Notes under the pieces: generated by a model
What the model saw: the letters and a program-made list of their open reading frames with translations, nothing else
What the model was told of the DNA's origin: nothing
Databases searched by the model: none
From: an uncultured Clostridia bacterium
Lineage (GTDB): Bacteria > Bacillota > Clostridia > Oscillospirales > Acutalibacteraceae
Assembly: GCA_946186725.1 (NCBI GenBank)
Contig: CAMHOI010000008.1
Location: 1-13,242, forward strand
DNA: 13,242 nucleotides
Direction of reading: 5' to 3'
Position numbers and translations under genes: made by a program
Part shown: piece after piece, positions 5,895 to 12,548 of the stretch
How positions within the stretch are numbered: position 1 is the first letter of the stretch
Layout of the letters: every line of letters starts with the position of its first letter

Positions 5895-6604
5895 GCGAAA
5901 CGACCCAAACCAAAAGAAGAAAATTCCGTCTCTTCACCCGCCCCGTGTTCTGGGGTCTGGTCCTCATCTTCACCGCCGTGGTGCTTCTCCTCGACGGAAT
6001 CGGGCTGACCCTCGGCGCCGGGATGAGCGGATGGCGGATCGTGGGCGCCGTCCTGCTGAGCGCCTGGCTGATCGGCGAAGTGATCCAGCTCAAGTTCACC
6101 GACATGTTCTTTCCTCTCGCCTTCCTCTTCCTGGTGCTGGAGGAGCCCATCGGCACCGCGCTGGGTTTTAAGGACGGGGACATCATCGCCAACTGGATCC
6201 CCATCGTGGCCGCGTTCCTTCTGACCGCGGGCACCAAGGCCATCTTCCGCCCCAGGCACGTTGTCAACGGCGAAGCGGTCAGCGGCGGCCGCCTGGGCAG
6301 CCAGACCCTTTATTTTGACGCGGGCGACCTGTCGGGAGCGGTGGTGACCGACCACGTCGGGCCGACCGAGATCTATCTGACCAACTGCGAGGCCTATGCG
6401 GGCAACGGCGTCATCCGCGTGCGCGACAACGTGGGGCCCGTCACCTTCCATCTGCCCGCCGGCTGGCACGTCGTCACCGACATCAGCGACAACCTCGGGC
6501 CCATCGACATCCCGCCCCAGAGCGGGATCGCGACGCACAGCGTCACCCTGGAGATCCGGGATAACGTCGGCCCCGTCAAGGTGGTCGTCGACGGCGCCGA
6601 TTGA
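5891..6604 (+). CDS. LiaF-like membrane protein
   Basis: 237 residues, starting in an ATGA overlap with the lytTR gene. After a short basic N-terminus there are about four hydrophobic segments (roughly 18-36, 48-64, 70-84 and 100-114). A soluble C-terminal domain (about 122-237) contains four repeats of the D-[NH]-[VL]-G-P type (D154, D179, D200 and D224, spaced 25, 21 and 24 residues) in a strand-rich context. This is the layout of LiaF and related DUF2154/DUF5668-type proteins, which in bacilli damp the LiaRS envelope-stress system. No histidine kinase is encoded nearby; the partner here would be the LytTR protein. The role as membrane sensor or anti-regulator is inference. Confidence 0.82.
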   Translation: MSETTQTKRRKFRLFTRPVFWGLVLIFTAVVLLLDGIGLTLGAGMSGWRIVGAVLLSAWLIGEVIQLKFTDMFFPLAFLFLVLEEPIGTALGFKDGDIIANWIPIVAAFLLTAGTKAIFRPRHVVNGEAVSGGRLGSQTLYFDAGDLSGAVVTDHVGPTEIYLTNCEAYAGNGVIRVRDNVGPVTFHLPAGWHVVTDISDNLGPIDIPPQSGIATHSVTLEIRDNVGPVKVVVDGAD

Positions 6605-6629
6605 CAACGGCCGCCGTTTGCGATATGAT
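6601..6629 (+). promoter_or_regulatory. Promoter of the desulfoferrodoxin gene
   Basis: A perfect TTGACA (6601-6606), a 17-bp spacer and TATGAT (6624-6629). The -35 overlaps the stop codon of the LiaF-like gene, so there is no room for a terminator between them and some read-through is likely. Confidence 0.8.
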
Positions 6630-6663
6630 CGGATCAGAACGCCAAATCAAAGGAGGAAGAAAC

Positions 6664-7038
6664 ATGGAAATGAAGTTTTATCGCTGCGCGCGGTGCGGAC
6701 AGATCGTCGCCATCGTCAAGGGCACGGGCGTGCCTGTGGTCTGCTGCGGTCAGCCCATGCAGGAAATCGTCCCCGGCACGGTGGACGCGTCGCTCGAAAA
6801 GCACGTGCCCGTGTGGGAGAAAAAGGGCAACCTGGTCACCGTCAGGGTGGGGGCCGCCGAGCATCCCATGACCGAGGAGCATTTCATCGAGTGGGTCTCC
6901 CTCAAGAGCCGCCAGGGCAACCAGCGCAAGGCGCTCCGGCCCGGGCAGACGCCCGAAGTCGCCTTCGCCCTGTGCGAGGGGGACGAGGTGGAGGCGGTCT
7001 TCGCCTACTGCAACCTTCACGGGCTCTGGCAAGGGTAA
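6664..7038 (+). CDS. dfx: Desulfoferrodoxin (superoxide reductase)
   Basis: 124 residues; the ATG at 6664 follows AGGAGG (6651-6656), and an upstream in-frame ATG at 6601 precedes the transcript start. The N-terminal desulforedoxin-type Fe(Cys)4 site is complete: CARC (C8, C11) and CC (C27, C28). The catalytic centre is also complete: EKHVP with H47, H67, H73, C116 and H119, giving the Fe(His)4Cys site. The enzyme reduces superoxide to hydrogen peroxide without releasing oxygen, a cytosolic defence typical of anaerobes. Electrons usually come from rubredoxin, which is not encoded in this window. It is transcribed from its own promoter and ends at a strong bidirectional terminator facing azlD. 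Confidence 0.96.
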   Translation: MEMKFYRCARCGQIVAIVKGTGVPVVCCGQPMQEIVPGTVDASLEKHVPVWEKKGNLVTVRVGAAEHPMTEEHFIEWVSLKSRQGNQRKALRPGQTPEVAFALCEGDEVEAVFAYCNLHGLWQG

Positions 7039-7050
7039 ACAAGACGAAAG

Positions 7051-7084
7051 AAAAAGAACGCTCCCTGTCGGGAGCGTTCTTTTA
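7051..7084. terminator. Bidirectional terminator between dfx and azlD
   Basis: A 14-bp perfect stem (7052-7065 with 7070-7083) has a 4-nt loop, with T-rich sequence following on the plus strand and an A-rich flank (T on the minus strand) on the other side. The right arm overlaps the azlD stop codon (7082-7084), so the convergent genes share it. Confidence 0.88.
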
Positions 7085-7402
7085 TGCCATGAAGGAGGTC
7101 AGCCAGCCGGTGAGCCAGGCGGCGGCGCAGGCGGCGGCCGCCACGGTCAGCAGCGACCGTTTGAACCACGAGAGGATCAGCGCGACGCCCAGCCCCACGG
7201 CGGCGGTGAGCAGACTGCCCGTGGAATACAGGATGGCGGGCAGGGTCATGGCGCCGAGGACGGCGTAGGGCGTGTAATAGAGAAAGCTGCGCAAAAAGGG
7301 AGAGCGGATCTTCTTGCGGAACAGGGCGAAGGGAAGCATGCGGATGAGGTAGGTGGTCAGCGCCATGGCGGCCAGCCCGGCGGCAAAAAAGCCCGCGCTC
7401 AC
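7082..7402 (-). CDS. azlD: AzlD-family branched-chain amino-acid exporter subunit
   Basis: 106 residues, the usual AzlD size. It starts at GTG (7402) in a 4-nt GTGA overlap with the azlC stop, with a GAGAGGGGG ribosome site inside the end of azlC. Nearly the whole protein is hydrophobic, with about four membrane segments, and carries the family's TYLIRMLPF stretch near the N-terminus and a YYTPYAVLGAM segment. Together with AzlC it forms an inner-membrane exporter for leucine, isoleucine, valine and analogues such as 4-azaleucine. A much longer open frame continues upstream of this start, but it is the shadow of azlC and murI. Confidence 0.88.
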   Translation of the reverse strand: MSAGFFAAGLAAMALTTYLIRMLPFALFRKKIRSPFLRSFLYYTPYAVLGAMTLPAILYSTGSLLTAAVGLGVALILSWFKRSLLTVAAAACAAAWLTGWLTSFMA

Positions 7403-8106
7403 GACGACGCCCCCTCTCTCTCGCCGACGGGGCGGACGAGGGCCATGACGGCGGCCGCGACGACGGCGCTGACGATGACGGAAAAGCCGCTCGACAGGAA
7501 GGAAAACAGCGGCAGATAACGGAACAGGCAGGACAGCCCGCAGGCGATCAGCGCCGCCCAGCCGACGCCGCCGTCCTCCCGGGCGGCGGGGACGACGATG
7601 GCCACGAACATGGCGTAAATGGCGAGGCCGAGCGCCCCGCTGACCGAGGCGGGCAGGACGTCCCCCGCCAGAGCGCCCAGAAGGGTGCCTAGCGCCCAGC
7701 CGAGGTAAGGCAGGGTCATCAGCCCATAGAAAAAGGAGGGGGTGACGGGCTTTCGCTCGGCGGCGGCGACGGCGAAGATCTCGTCCGTGATGCCGAAGGC
7801 GGCGAGCAGCCGGTGGGGCAGCGGGAAGCGGCCGAGCTTCTGTGTCAGGGCGACGCCCATGAGGGCGTAGCGCAGATTGATGACCAGCTGGGTAAGGATC
7901 ATCTCGATCAGGGGGCCGTGGGCCGCGAGGACGGCCAGGCCGGCCACCTGCCCGGCGGAGGTGAGGTTGGTCATGGAGATCAGCAGGGCCCAGAGGGCCT
8001 TCAGCCCGCCGTTGACCGCCGAAACGCCGAAGCCGAAGGAGACGGAGAGATAGCCGAGTCCGATAGGCAGGCCCTTTTTGAGCCCGTCGCGATAGGCGTT
8101 GACCAC
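7399..8106 (-). CDS. azlC: AzlC-family branched-chain amino-acid exporter
   Basis: 235 residues from a GTG at 8106 with AAAGGGGAG at proper spacing. The in-frame ATG at 8139 overlaps the promoter -10 and so cannot be in the transcript, which settles the start. The protein is a multi-pass membrane protein: YRDGLKKGLPIGLGYLSVSFGFG is the conserved AzlC opening, followed by hydrophobic segments, the NLRYALMGVAL region and the FGITDEIFA segment characteristic of the family. It is the large subunit of the AzlCD exporter and is coupled to azlD by a GTGA overlap. It diverges from murI with a compact intergenic region of about 130 bp. Confidence 0.92.
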   Translation of the reverse strand: MVNAYRDGLKKGLPIGLGYLSVSFGFGVSAVNGGLKALWALLISMTNLTSAGQVAGLAVLAAHGPLIEMILTQLVINLRYALMGVALTQKLGRFPLPHRLLAAFGITDEIFAVAAAERKPVTPSFFYGLMTLPYLGWALGTLLGALAGDVLPASVSGALGLAIYAMFVAIVVPAAREDGGVGWAALIACGLSCLFRYLPLFSFLSSGFSVIVSAVVAAAVMALVRPVGEREGASS

Positions 8107-8137
8107 GGCTCTCTCCCCTTTCGTTCTGAATGGAGAC

Positions 8138-8166
8138 ATTGTACCACACTCCCGCCACGAAAGCAA
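8138..8166 (-). promoter_or_regulatory. Promoter of azlCD
   Basis: On the minus strand, TTGCTT (complement of 8161-8166), a 17-bp spacer and TACAAT (complement of 8138-8143). The -10 is followed directly by a G, forming a decoy ATG at 8139. Confidence 0.7.
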
Positions 8167-8175
8167 GAAAAGGCG

Positions 8176-8204
8176 TTGCACTCCCGGGGGCGGTATGGTA
8201 AAAT
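8176..8204 (+). promoter_or_regulatory. Promoter of murI-pdaA
   Basis: TTGCAC (8176-8181), a 17-bp spacer and TAAAAT (8199-8204). It is back to back with the azlCD promoter, the two -35 elements being 9 bp apart. Confidence 0.7.
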
Positions 8205-8239
8205 GAAACGGAACCAATAAGAAAAGGGGCGCAACGATC

Positions 8240-9016
8240 TTGGACAAAAATTGGCCCATTGCCGTCATCGATTCCGGCATCGGGGGCGCGACCGTACTGC
8301 GGGAGCTGCTCAAGGTGATGCCGGACGAGAATTATATCTATTTCGGGGACTCCGCCAACGCGCCCTACGGCACCAAGAGCGTGGAGCAGGTGCAGGCGCT
8401 GACCGTCGCCATGGCCGAGGCGCTCATCGCCCGCGGGATCAAGGGCATGGTCATCGCCTGCAACACCGCCACCGCCGCCGCGGCCGCCGGTCTGCGGGCG
8501 GCGCACCCGGAGATCCCCATCATCGGCATCGAGCCCGCCGTCAAGCCGGCGGCGCTGGCCAAGGAGAACCCGACCGTGCTGGTCATGGCGACGCCGCTGA
8601 CCCTCAAGCAGGAGAAGTTCATGACCCTGCTCCACCGCTACACCGACGTGGCGCAGATCATCCCCCTGCCCTGCCCGGGGCTGGCCGAGCTGATCGAGAG
8701 CGGCGACTTCGACAGCGAGCGGGTGCACGAATACCTGCGGGACCTTTTCGCCCCCTTCAACCGCGAGAAGGTGGACTCCATCGTTCTGGGGTGTACTCAC
8801 TATCCCCTGGTGAGCAAGGCCATCCTGGCCGAGTTCGGCAGGGACGTGCCGCTGTTCTACGGCGGCGAGGGGACGGCGCGGCAAACGCGGCGCCGGCTCG
8901 AGGAGCGCGGCACCCGCCGGGAGGGCGGACAGCCGGGCAAGGTGGAGATCCTCAATTCCTCCGACGATCCCGCGCTCATCGCGCTGACCGAAAGAATCTT
9001 ACGATTTGAGGAATAA
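8240..9016 (+). CDS. murI: Glutamate racemase
   Basis: 258 residues, the normal family length. It converts L-glutamate to D-glutamate for peptidoglycan stem peptides in the cytosol. Visible motifs: AVIDSGIGG (D11, S12), YFGDSANAPYG (35-44), the first catalytic cysteine in ACNTAT (C74) and the second in GCTHYP (C185, with H187). The start is TTG at 8240, preceded by AAAAGGGG about 10 nt upstream; no ATG or GTG lies near the conserved N-terminus, so TTG is the only sensible choice and may lower expression. It is followed after 2 nt by a pdaA-like gene, so both act in cell-wall chemistry from one transcript. Confidence 0.95.
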   Translation: MDKNWPIAVIDSGIGGATVLRELLKVMPDENYIYFGDSANAPYGTKSVEQVQALTVAMAEALIARGIKGMVIACNTATAAAAAGLRAAHPEIPIIGIEPAVKPAALAKENPTVLVMATPLTLKQEKFMTLLHRYTDVAQIIPLPCPGLAELIESGDFDSERVHEYLRDLFAPFNREKVDSIVLGCTHYPLVSKAILAEFGRDVPLFYGGEGTARQTRRRLEERGTRREGGQPGKVEILNSSDDPALIALTERILRFEE

Positions 9017-9018
9017 GA

Positions 9019-9939
9019 ATGAAACGGACGTTTTGTTTGATGCTGGTCTGCCTGCTGGCGGCCGTCTGCTGCGGCTGTCGGAATGAAAGCGCGGCGGGCG
9101 TTTCATCCGCCGCGGCAAGCAGGCAGGCGTCGTCCCGCGCCGCGTCGCAGGCGAGCTCGGCCGCCGTATCCCGGGAGGAGACGTCCTCCCGGCCGGTCAG
9201 CCCGGAGACGTCGAGCGCCGCTCCCTCCTCGCGGGAGCCCGCCGAGGGCGAGCTGGCCGCGTGGAGCAACGAGAAGATCGGCTGGGGTCAGGATCTCCCC
9301 CGCAATGAGAAGAACCAGCCCCTGCGCTGTCTGACCTTTCAGGAAAAATACGGCCGGTTCGACGCGCTCTTTCTCAACGGAGGTGCGGGGGTCGCGCTGA
9401 CCTTCGACGAGGGGTACGCCAACGATACCACTGCCGCCATCCTGGACACGCTCCGGGAGAAGGGGGTCAAGGCGACCTTCTTCATCACCTACGAGTTCGC
9501 CCGCACCTGCCCGGCGCTGGTGCGGCGGATGATCGACGAGGGGCACACGGTGGGCAACCACAGCTGGACCCACCCCTCCCTGCCGACCAAGTCCATTGAG
9601 GAAGCGGAGGCGGAGATCACCCGCCTGCACGACTACGTGAAGGAGAAGTTCGGCTATGAGATGTCCCTCTTCCGCCCGCCCTACGGCGAGTTTTCGGAGC
9701 GGACGCTGGAGATGACCCGGCGGCTGGGGTACCGGAGCGTATTCTGGAGCTTCGCCTATCTGGACTACGACCTGAGCAACCAGCCCGAGCCGCAGCAGGC
9801 GCGCGAGCGCATCCTCGACGCCGCCCACGAGGGCGCCATCTACCTGCTGCACGCCGCCTCCCCGACCAACGCCGCTGTGCTGGGCGACGTCATCGACGGC
9901 CTGCGGGAGAAAGGGCTCTCCTTTGTCACGCCGGGCTGA
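9019..9939 (+). CDS. pdaA: PdaA-type polysaccharide deacetylase, exported
   Basis: 306 residues, starting 2 nt after murI. Residues 1-20 are an export signal ending CCGC; C20 could be lipidated, though Cys at -3 is unusual for a lipobox. A Ser/Ala/Arg-rich linker (about 22-75) spaces the catalytic domain from the membrane. The NodB-type domain carries ALTFDEGYAND (D130, E131), GNHSWTHP (H181, H185), FRPPYGEFSE (219-226), VFWSFAYLDY (241-250) and GAIYLLHA (H278). The GYxND extension, the VFWS block and the YLLH ending match PdaA, the N-acetylmuramate deacetylase needed for muramic delta-lactam in spore cortex, better than chitin or GlcNAc deacetylases. The usual second Asp of motif 1 is Glu here (Asn in the B. 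subtilis enzyme, from memory). A sporulation role is inferred. Confidence 0.88.
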   Translation: MKRTFCLMLVCLLAAVCCGCRNESAAGVSSAAASRQASSRAASQASSAAVSREETSSRPVSPETSSAAPSSREPAEGELAAWSNEKIGWGQDLPRNEKNQPLRCLTFQEKYGRFDALFLNGGAGVALTFDEGYANDTTAAILDTLREKGVKATFFITYEFARTCPALVRRMIDEGHTVGNHSWTHPSLPTKSIEEAEAEITRLHDYVKEKFGYEMSLFRPPYGEFSERTLEMTRRLGYRSVFWSFAYLDYDLSNQPEPQQARERILDAAHEGAIYLLHAASPTNAAVLGDVIDGLREKGLSFVTPG

Positions 9940-9945
9940 GGGCGG

Positions 9946-9974
9946 TTGACAAAGTTCACAATCCGTGTTATCAT
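9946..9974 (+). promoter_or_regulatory. Promoter downstream of pdaA
   Basis: A perfect TTGACA (9946-9951), a 17-bp spacer and TATCAT (9969-9974), beginning 6 nt after the pdaA stop. The predicted start near 9981 gives a roughly 100-nt RNA to the terminator at 10051-10080. Confidence 0.75.
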
Positions 9975-9980
9975 GGAAAT

Positions 9981-10080
9981 GAAAACAGAATCATCGTCCC
10001 GTGGTTTTAGTACACCGTTATCAGTTGCACTAAGCAAAAGGGCGTTGCTGAAAGCGACTGATCCGTCAGTCGCTTTTTGT
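9981..10080 (+). ncRNA. Putative attenuator leader or small RNA
   Basis: Between a strong promoter and an intrinsic terminator lies about 70 nt of non-obvious coding sequence. Two segments could compete with the terminator's left arm (GCGACTG, 10054-10060). TCAGTTGC (10021-10028) pairs with 10054-10061 over 8 bp including one G-U, and GTTGC (10044-10048) can form a small hairpin with GCGAC (10054-10058). TTAGT (10008-10012) can pair with ACTAA (10029-10033). A GGAAGGAG ribosome site follows the terminator directly. This is the architecture of a transcription attenuator, but I recognise no known riboswitch; a free-standing small RNA is the alternative. Confidence 0.4.
10051..10080 (+). terminator. 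Intrinsic terminator in the leader
   Basis: An 11-bp perfect stem (10051-10061 with 10066-10076) has a TCCG tetraloop and continues into TTTTTGTTT. It could end both the short leader RNA and read-through from pdaA. Confidence 0.88.
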
Positions 10081-10100
10081 TTGGAAGGAGTGTGGTTCCG

Positions 10101-10247
10101 ATGAGCAGTTTATCGTGTATGACGCCATGCTCGCTGCTGATCAGGCCGTGTACAATAATTACGGCAATAACCCTGCCAAATTCATGCAACATCATATTCT
10201 GGGCGACGGGTCGATTCGATTTAAGCATTAACTTATGGGGGGAGTAA
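10101..10247 (+). CDS. Doubtful 48-codon ORF before the lipoprotein gene
   Basis: ATG at 10101 with GGAAGGAG (10083-10090) 10 nt upstream; the stop at 10245-10247 is 2 nt before the lipoprotein start, so it could be a coupled upstream ORF. The predicted peptide is Cys/Ile/Leu/Ser-rich and resembles nothing I know. The overlapping +2 frame (open 10052-10231) has a more protein-like composition (for example a YDAMLAADQAVYNNYGNNP segment) but no ribosome site. A third frame (9979-10104) is open just upstream. The region may therefore be a decayed, frameshifted gene rather than this ORF, and base composition is AT-richer than the neighbours. Confidence 0.25.
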   Translation: MSSLSCMTPCSLLIRPCTIITAITLPNSCNIIFWATGRFDLSINLWGE

Positions 10248-10249
10248 GA

Positions 10250-11149
10250 ATGATGCAACGCCTGAAAGCACTGATCCCTGTTATCTTGATCGGCGTGATA
10301 CTATGCGGTTGTCAGACCGGAGCGCAAGGTCGGCACGAGCCCTCGGATTCCCGGCTCTCGGGAACGGGTGCGCAAGATGGGAATGCTTCTTCAGGATCCC
10401 AGTTTGTGGACACCGGCTCACATAGCTGGTATGATTATTCTACGCCCCGGTACGTAAGACTGGAAGAAGAACGGAATGTGGCAAACCCTTTTCACGTGGG
10501 AGAAGTTAAGATCATATATGCATTTCACAGTTGGGGCCCGATTTCCCCATCTGACGGCGTCGTCGAATGGGTCGTCGGCGATCCGACCGTCGCGGAAGTC
10601 ATTCGCAACGATCCGAAGGGCTATTTTCAGACGGACAACAGTCAATGCTTTTTGATCGGCTTAAAGCCCGGGACGACCACGCTGACCGTTGTCGTCGAGA
10701 CCGAAGAAGACCGCTGCACCGACACCATCACAATCACCGTCGTGGAGCGGGAATACACCTTGCTTGTCAAGGGGGAGGACGTCACTTATGACTATAGCTT
10801 CCCCCTTGACCCCGTGTTTCACGCCGAGGAGGGCTACGTCGAACTGCCGCTGACGCGGCTGTGGACGGCGCTGGGCGGGATCGTGCAGGGGAAGGACGAA
10901 ACCGTCTGTATGATGTACCGTCAAAACGAGGCGTTCACGTTCCGTTACGACGACTGCACCCTCATCCCGGAGGGCGGCACGCAGGACGTCCTCGCCGTCC
11001 CGCCCGGCGTCACGCGGCACGCGCGGAGGGAGCAAAATGGCGACAGGGCGGAGATGATGATCGACCACCACAGCTTGCAGGGGCTGTTCGACCTGTTCGG
11101 CGTAAGCATCACCGTCGATTACGACAACAAAATCATCGATATTCACTGA
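10250..11149 (+). CDS. Lipoprotein with BIG2-like and copper-amine-oxidase-N-like domains
   Basis: 299 residues from ATG 10250 (a second ATG at 10253 is equally possible; GGGGGAG ends 5-8 nt upstream). The N-terminus is a lipoprotein signal with lipobox LCGC (C21), so the protein is anchored outside the membrane. A Ser/Gly-rich linker follows to about residue 60. Residues about 85-170 look like a bacterial Ig-like group 2 domain: VEWVVGDPTVAEV, then GLKPGTTTLTV and a VTVVE-like end. Residues about 185-299 resemble the copper amine oxidase N-terminal/stalk domain: VELPLTRLWTALGG, then LFGVSITVDYDNKIIDI at the end. Such domains are adhesive or structural and imply no oxidase activity. The first third is AT-richer than the flanking genes, hinting at transfer. 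No specific function can be assigned. Confidence 0.8.
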   Translation: MMQRLKALIPVILIGVILCGCQTGAQGRHEPSDSRLSGTGAQDGNASSGSQFVDTGSHSWYDYSTPRYVRLEEERNVANPFHVGEVKIIYAFHSWGPISPSDGVVEWVVGDPTVAEVIRNDPKGYFQTDNSQCFLIGLKPGTTTLTVVVETEEDRCTDTITITVVEREYTLLVKGEDVTYDYSFPLDPVFHAEEGYVELPLTRLWTALGGIVQGKDETVCMMYRQNEAFTFRYDDCTLIPEGGTQDVLAVPPGVTRHARREQNGDRAEMMIDHHSLQGLFDLFGVSITVDYDNKIIDIH

Positions 11150-11162
11150 AAAGAGTATAACG

Positions 11163-11197
11163 AAACCGGCTGAAGCAGATCGCTTCAGCCGGTTTTT
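11163..11197. terminator. Terminator between the lipoprotein gene and xpt
   Basis: A 14-bp perfect stem (11163-11176 with 11182-11195) has a 5-nt loop and is followed by T (11193-11197) on the plus strand. It lies between convergent genes, 14 nt after the lipoprotein stop and 14 nt beyond the xpt stop. The minus-strand T-tract is weak, so efficiency for xpt is uncertain. Confidence 0.85.
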
Positions 11198-11210
11198 GCT
11201 TTGTCCGGTC

Positions 11211-11789
11211 TCAGTCGTCGAGGAAGGTCACGCCCGTCTCGGGATCCATGGAGGCGACGCGGGCGAGAGATTCCACCCGCACACCCATGCCCTCGATCAG
11301 AGCGTGCCCCTGCTGAAAGGCCTTCTCAATGACGACGCCGCAGCCGACCACCTCGGCGCCCGCCTGACGGCACAGGGAGATCAGCCCCTGCAGGGCGGCG
11401 CCGTTGGCGAGGAAGTCGTCGAGGATGAGGACGCGCTCCCCCGCGGTCAGGTACTCCCGGGAAACCATGACGGTGTTGACCGTCTTGTGGGTGTAGGAGG
11501 CCACCTCGGCGGTGTAGACGTCGTCGGAAATGTTGACGGTCTTGCTCTTCTTGGCGAAGAGAACGGGGACATGAAAGAAGGCCGCGGTCGCGCAGGCCAC
11601 GGCGATGCCCGACGCCTCGACGGTCAGGATCTTGGTCACGCCCGCGTCGGCGTAGCGGCGATAAAACTCCCGGCCGATCTCGGCGAGGAAGTCGACGTCG
11701 ATCCTGTGGTTGAGAAAGCCGTCGACCTTGAGCACGTTGCCGGGGTAGACCTTGCCCTCCCGGCGGATCTTATCCTTGAGTGACTGCAT
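11211..11789 (-). CDS. xpt: Xanthine phosphoribosyltransferase
   Basis: 192 residues, the standard Xpt length. It converts xanthine and PRPP to XMP in cytosolic purine salvage. The opening MQSLKDKIRREG, the early LKVDGFLNHRID segment, TVEASGIA (57-63) and the PRPP-binding VLILDDFLANGAA (120-132) match the Gram-positive Xpt family rather than adenine or hypoxanthine enzymes. The ATG at 11789 follows a GAAGGGA site. It sits 42 nt downstream of the nuclease gene as the last gene of a minus-strand run. No purine riboswitch fits in that gap, unlike the xpt-pbuX operon of B. subtilis, so control must come from further upstream or be absent. Confidence 0.95.
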   Translation of the reverse strand: MQSLKDKIRREGKVYPGNVLKVDGFLNHRIDVDFLAEIGREFYRRYADAGVTKILTVEASGIAVACATAAFFHVPVLFAKKSKTVNISDDVYTAEVASYTHKTVNTVMVSREYLTAGERVLILDDFLANGAALQGLISLCRQAGAEVVGCGVVIEKAFQQGHALIEGMGVRVESLARVASMDPETGVTFLDD

Positions 11790-11831
11790 GAAAAAACGTC
11801 CCTTCTGTTGAAGCTCGGCGGGGTGCGGCGG

Positions 11832-12548
11832 TCACGACCCGGCGGCGCGGCTCTCTCCCGTGGCGTAGTCGATGACGACGCCGGGCTGATCGTTGTAGCA
11901 ATAAACGTAGAAGCAGACGCCCTCTCCCCCGTCCTCGACGGAGTAGCCCTCCATGGTCACGCCGCGGGCGACCAGCTCCTCCCCCTCGAAAACGGGGATC
12001 ACGCGGTAGAGCACGTGGTTGCCGGTCTCCTTGACGTAGTCGGCGACGAGGTTCTCGAAGGGGAGCATCCCGTCGACGTTGAGGAAGCGGGTGCCGGTGA
12101 TGAGATTGCGGGGATTGGCGTTCTCGCCGGTCAGCTGAAAGCCGATGAGGTGGCAGCGGTTGTAGAGATACTTGCCGTCCACCCAGTCGTACTTGACGGT
12201 GTGCCAGCCGGTGGGCTTGACCTGGCCGATGGCGCCGCGCGGCTCGGTGGGCATGACGTCACGCCCGACGCAGGCGACGGTCACGCCGCAGCGGCCGAGG
12301 GCGTCGAGGGCAGCATAGGACTCGTAGGAGGCGGTGGTGTAGTCCGCCTCGGTAAAGGCGGGCACGTTGCCGTTCAGAACGACGTAAGGCGCTCCTGAAA
12401 AGGGCGGGATCTCCTCCTGCGAAACGAACGCGGCCGGCGCAGGCGTCTGCTTGGGCCCATAGCGGTCGTACAGCGTCCAGGCGGCGGCAAGGATCAGGGC
12501 GACGGCGAGCAGGACGCTCGTCAGGTTCCGGACTTGGCGGCGGGTCAT
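11832..12548 (-). CDS. Membrane-anchored DNA/RNA non-specific endonuclease
   Basis: 238 residues from ATG 12548, overlapping the upstream stop (ATGA). Residues 1-7 are basic and 9-26 hydrophobic, indicating a signal anchor or secretion signal with the catalytic domain outside. The nuclease core has YLYNRCHLIGFQLTGENANPRNLITGTRFLN (about 127-157): H133 occupies the general-base position of the DRGH motif, and the following Asn residues supply the metal ligand. MLPFENLVADYVKETGNHVLYRV continues the family pattern (161-183). Relatives include streptococcal EndA-like nucleases used in DNA uptake or nutrient scavenging; which role applies here is not visible. The longer open frame starting at 12737 lies inside the upstream gene and lacks a ribosome site. 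Confidence 0.9.
   Translation of the reverse strand: MTRRQVRNLTSVLLAVALILAAAWTLYDRYGPKQTPAPAAFVSQEEIPPFSGAPYVVLNGNVPAFTEADYTTASYESYAALDALGRCGVTVACVGRDVMPTEPRGAIGQVKPTGWHTVKYDWVDGKYLYNRCHLIGFQLTGENANPRNLITGTRFLNVDGMLPFENLVADYVKETGNHVLYRVIPVFEGEELVARGVTMEGYSVEDGGEGVCFYVYCYNDQPGVVIDYATGESRAAGS

Noticed and set aside
8107..8139. ATG at 8139 as the azlC start
   Set aside because: This ATG is formed by the promoter -10 hexamer and the next base, so it lies upstream of the expected transcript start; GTG 8106 has an AAAGGGGAG site.
7082..8884. 600-codon minus-strand open frame across azlD, azlC and murI
   Set aside because: Only its last 106 codons are azlD, which begins at GTG 7402. The rest is an Arg/Pro/Gly-rich shadow of azlC and antisense to murI.
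10000..10045. Resemblance of the leader to a preQ1-I riboswitch (GGTTTTAGTACACC and ACTAAG segments)
   Set aside because: The helix that should pair the bases before GGTT with those after ACACC does not form here, the A-rich loop is missing, and no queuosine gene follows.
10007..10258. 83-codon minus-strand open frame opposite the leader and small ORF
   Set aside because: It has no ribosome site and no recognisable product, and it overlaps a convincing plus-strand promoter and terminator transcript.
11790..11831. Search for a purine riboswitch upstream of xpt
   Set aside because: The gap to the preceding gene is only 42 nt and has none of the aptamer's conserved segments or a terminator.
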